Assembly (NCBI GenBank): GCA_019695345.1
Contig: JAIBAE010000011.1
Span: 1-64,000 of the forward strand
DNA length: 64,000 nt
Source of the DNA: Bacteroidota bacterium
Lineage (GTDB): Bacteria; Bacteroidota; Ignavibacteria; Kapaibacteriales; NICIL-2
Reading direction: 5' to 3'
A program made the position numbers and the translations under genes. The notes under the pieces are model-generated. The model saw nothing but the letters and a program-made list of their open reading frames with translations, did no database searches and had not been told where the DNA came from. How positions within the stretch are numbered: the first letter of the stretch is position 1; each line of letters begins with the position of its first letter. Positions 63,621 through 64,000 of the stretch are shown here, piece by piece.

Positions 63621-63691
63621 TACTCATTTTCTACGGTGGTGGTACTCATTTTCTACGGTGGTCGGTACTCATTTTCTACGGTGGTCAGTAC
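63621..63691. repeat. Three tandem 22-23 bp repeats
   Basis: Three copies of a unit beginning TACTCATTTTCTACGGTGGT start at 63621, 63643 and 63666, with variable last bases, and a final TAC. Repeated short units like this are found at the ends of some IS elements (IS21 family, for example), where they bind transposase. No transposase gene is in the window, so this may be a solitary end or a remnant. Confidence 0.75.
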
Positions 63692-63918
63692 ACGGTTATA
63701 TGTGCACTCGTAGTTTTTCTGCCTTTTTATAAATCAAACAGATAAAATTTATACATATAATTACCCTATAACGATTCAATAAAGTTTAATCTTATTATTC
63801 CAAAGAAGTCATCAATCACCTAATTAGTATAATGTAAACTATTGACTTCCATTTAGTAAATAAATTAGGGATGTGAGACACCCCACACCCCTGCTCCCTA
63901 CAATCGCTTGTTTAATAC
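63692..63918. other. AT-rich intergenic stretch
   Basis: No gene, hairpin or repeat was recognised here, apart from a short run reading GACACCCCACACCCCTGCTC (63875-63894). Confidence 0.4.
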
Positions 63919-64000
63919 TTACTTACTAATAATAAACCTCATTGTACACAACGTTGTTTTCTCCGCATCCTCAAGTTGTAAAATGTATGTTCCTGAAGCT
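63919..64000 (-). CDS. C-terminal end of a type IX sorting-domain protein (partial)
   Basis: Only the last 26 codons are in the window. They read ASGTYILQLEDAEKTT, then CTMRFIISK and a stop, which matches the end of a type IX sorting domain (the usual SGTYIL...K pattern). The rest of the gene lies beyond 64000, so its main function cannot be seen. Confidence 0.7.
   Translation of the reverse strand, partial: ASGTYILQLEDAEKTTLCTMRFIISK

Noticed and set aside
61569-64000. Integrative element using tRNA-Lys as attachment site
   Set aside because: No integrase gene and no second copy of the tRNA 3' end were seen within the window.

Overview
The window is a chromosomal segment of a moderately AT-rich, Gram-negative member of the Bacteroidota/Chlorobiota (FCB) superphylum. 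Evidence: lipid A synthesis (LpxB), LolA and TamB homologues; several secreted proteins with type IX secretion (Por) C-terminal sorting domains; Bacteroidota-type families (DUF4270 beside glgA, DUF5686, DUF6029-like barrel, DUF1573); and promoters resembling the Bacteroidota -7 box TAnnTTTG. The closest lineage cannot be fixed by reading alone; a Kapabacteria/Ignavibacteria-like organism would fit.

Layout. 0.3-4.8 kb: glycogen synthase, a DUF4270-like lipoprotein and an outer-membrane barrel. 5-8.3 kb: a flavoprotein and a long isocitrate dehydrogenase with an NAD-type signature. 8.4-16.2 kb: a secreted sorting-domain protein, an ECF sigma factor with an anti-sigma-like protein that ends in a barrel-like region, and a translationally coupled VWA/OmpA-like envelope pair. 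16.3-18.8 kb: DUF1573 protein and a second ECF sigma/anti-sigma pair. 19-26.5 kb: FkbM methyltransferase, photolyase, MurF, DUF3108, LolA, a glycosyltransferase and a YgjP-like metalloprotease. 26.8-45.6 kb: TamB, DinB-like protein, MazG-like protein, DEAD-box helicase, CASTOR/POLLUX-like channel, secreted sorting-domain proteins (one a subtilisin), cysteine desulfurase, a lipoprotein endonuclease and an outer-membrane barrel. 45.7-46.8 kb: an IS200-like (REP-associated) transposase between two arrays of different short palindromes. 46.8-49.2 kb: DUF5686 protein. 49.4-57.2 kb: a six-gene defence operon. 57.4-61.5 kb: MFS transporter, peroxiredoxin, DUF374 acyltransferase, LpxB. 61.6 kb: tRNA-Lys(CTT), followed by an AT-rich two-gene block of unknown function. 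The window ends inside another sorting-domain protein.

The strongest candidate for an undescribed system is the operon on the minus strand from 57195 to 49389. It is a type I restriction-modification locus (hsdM, hsdS ... hsdR) carrying three extra genes between hsdS and hsdR: a stand-alone TARG1/DarG-like macrodomain, an OLD-like ABC ATPase without a TOPRIM domain, and a 167-residue protein with a PD-(D/E)xK-like nuclease motif. Overlaps and very short gaps suggest that all six are co-transcribed. A second candidate is the soluble protein plus four-helix membrane protein pair after tRNA-Lys.

Non-coding structure is unusually rich. Two families of dispersed intergenic repeats recur. Family A is about 170-220 bp when complete, with inverted ends reading GCTATCGCnTGACnGCACC and an inner GCCGGACAGAACC-like signature. 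Family B is about 70-80 bp, GC-rich, with a core like AACCCGGTnCGnnCC. Both lie almost entirely between genes, often abutting terminators or stop codons. The IS200/palindrome block appears to have been inserted into a family A copy. No CRISPR array, rRNA or prophage was seen.
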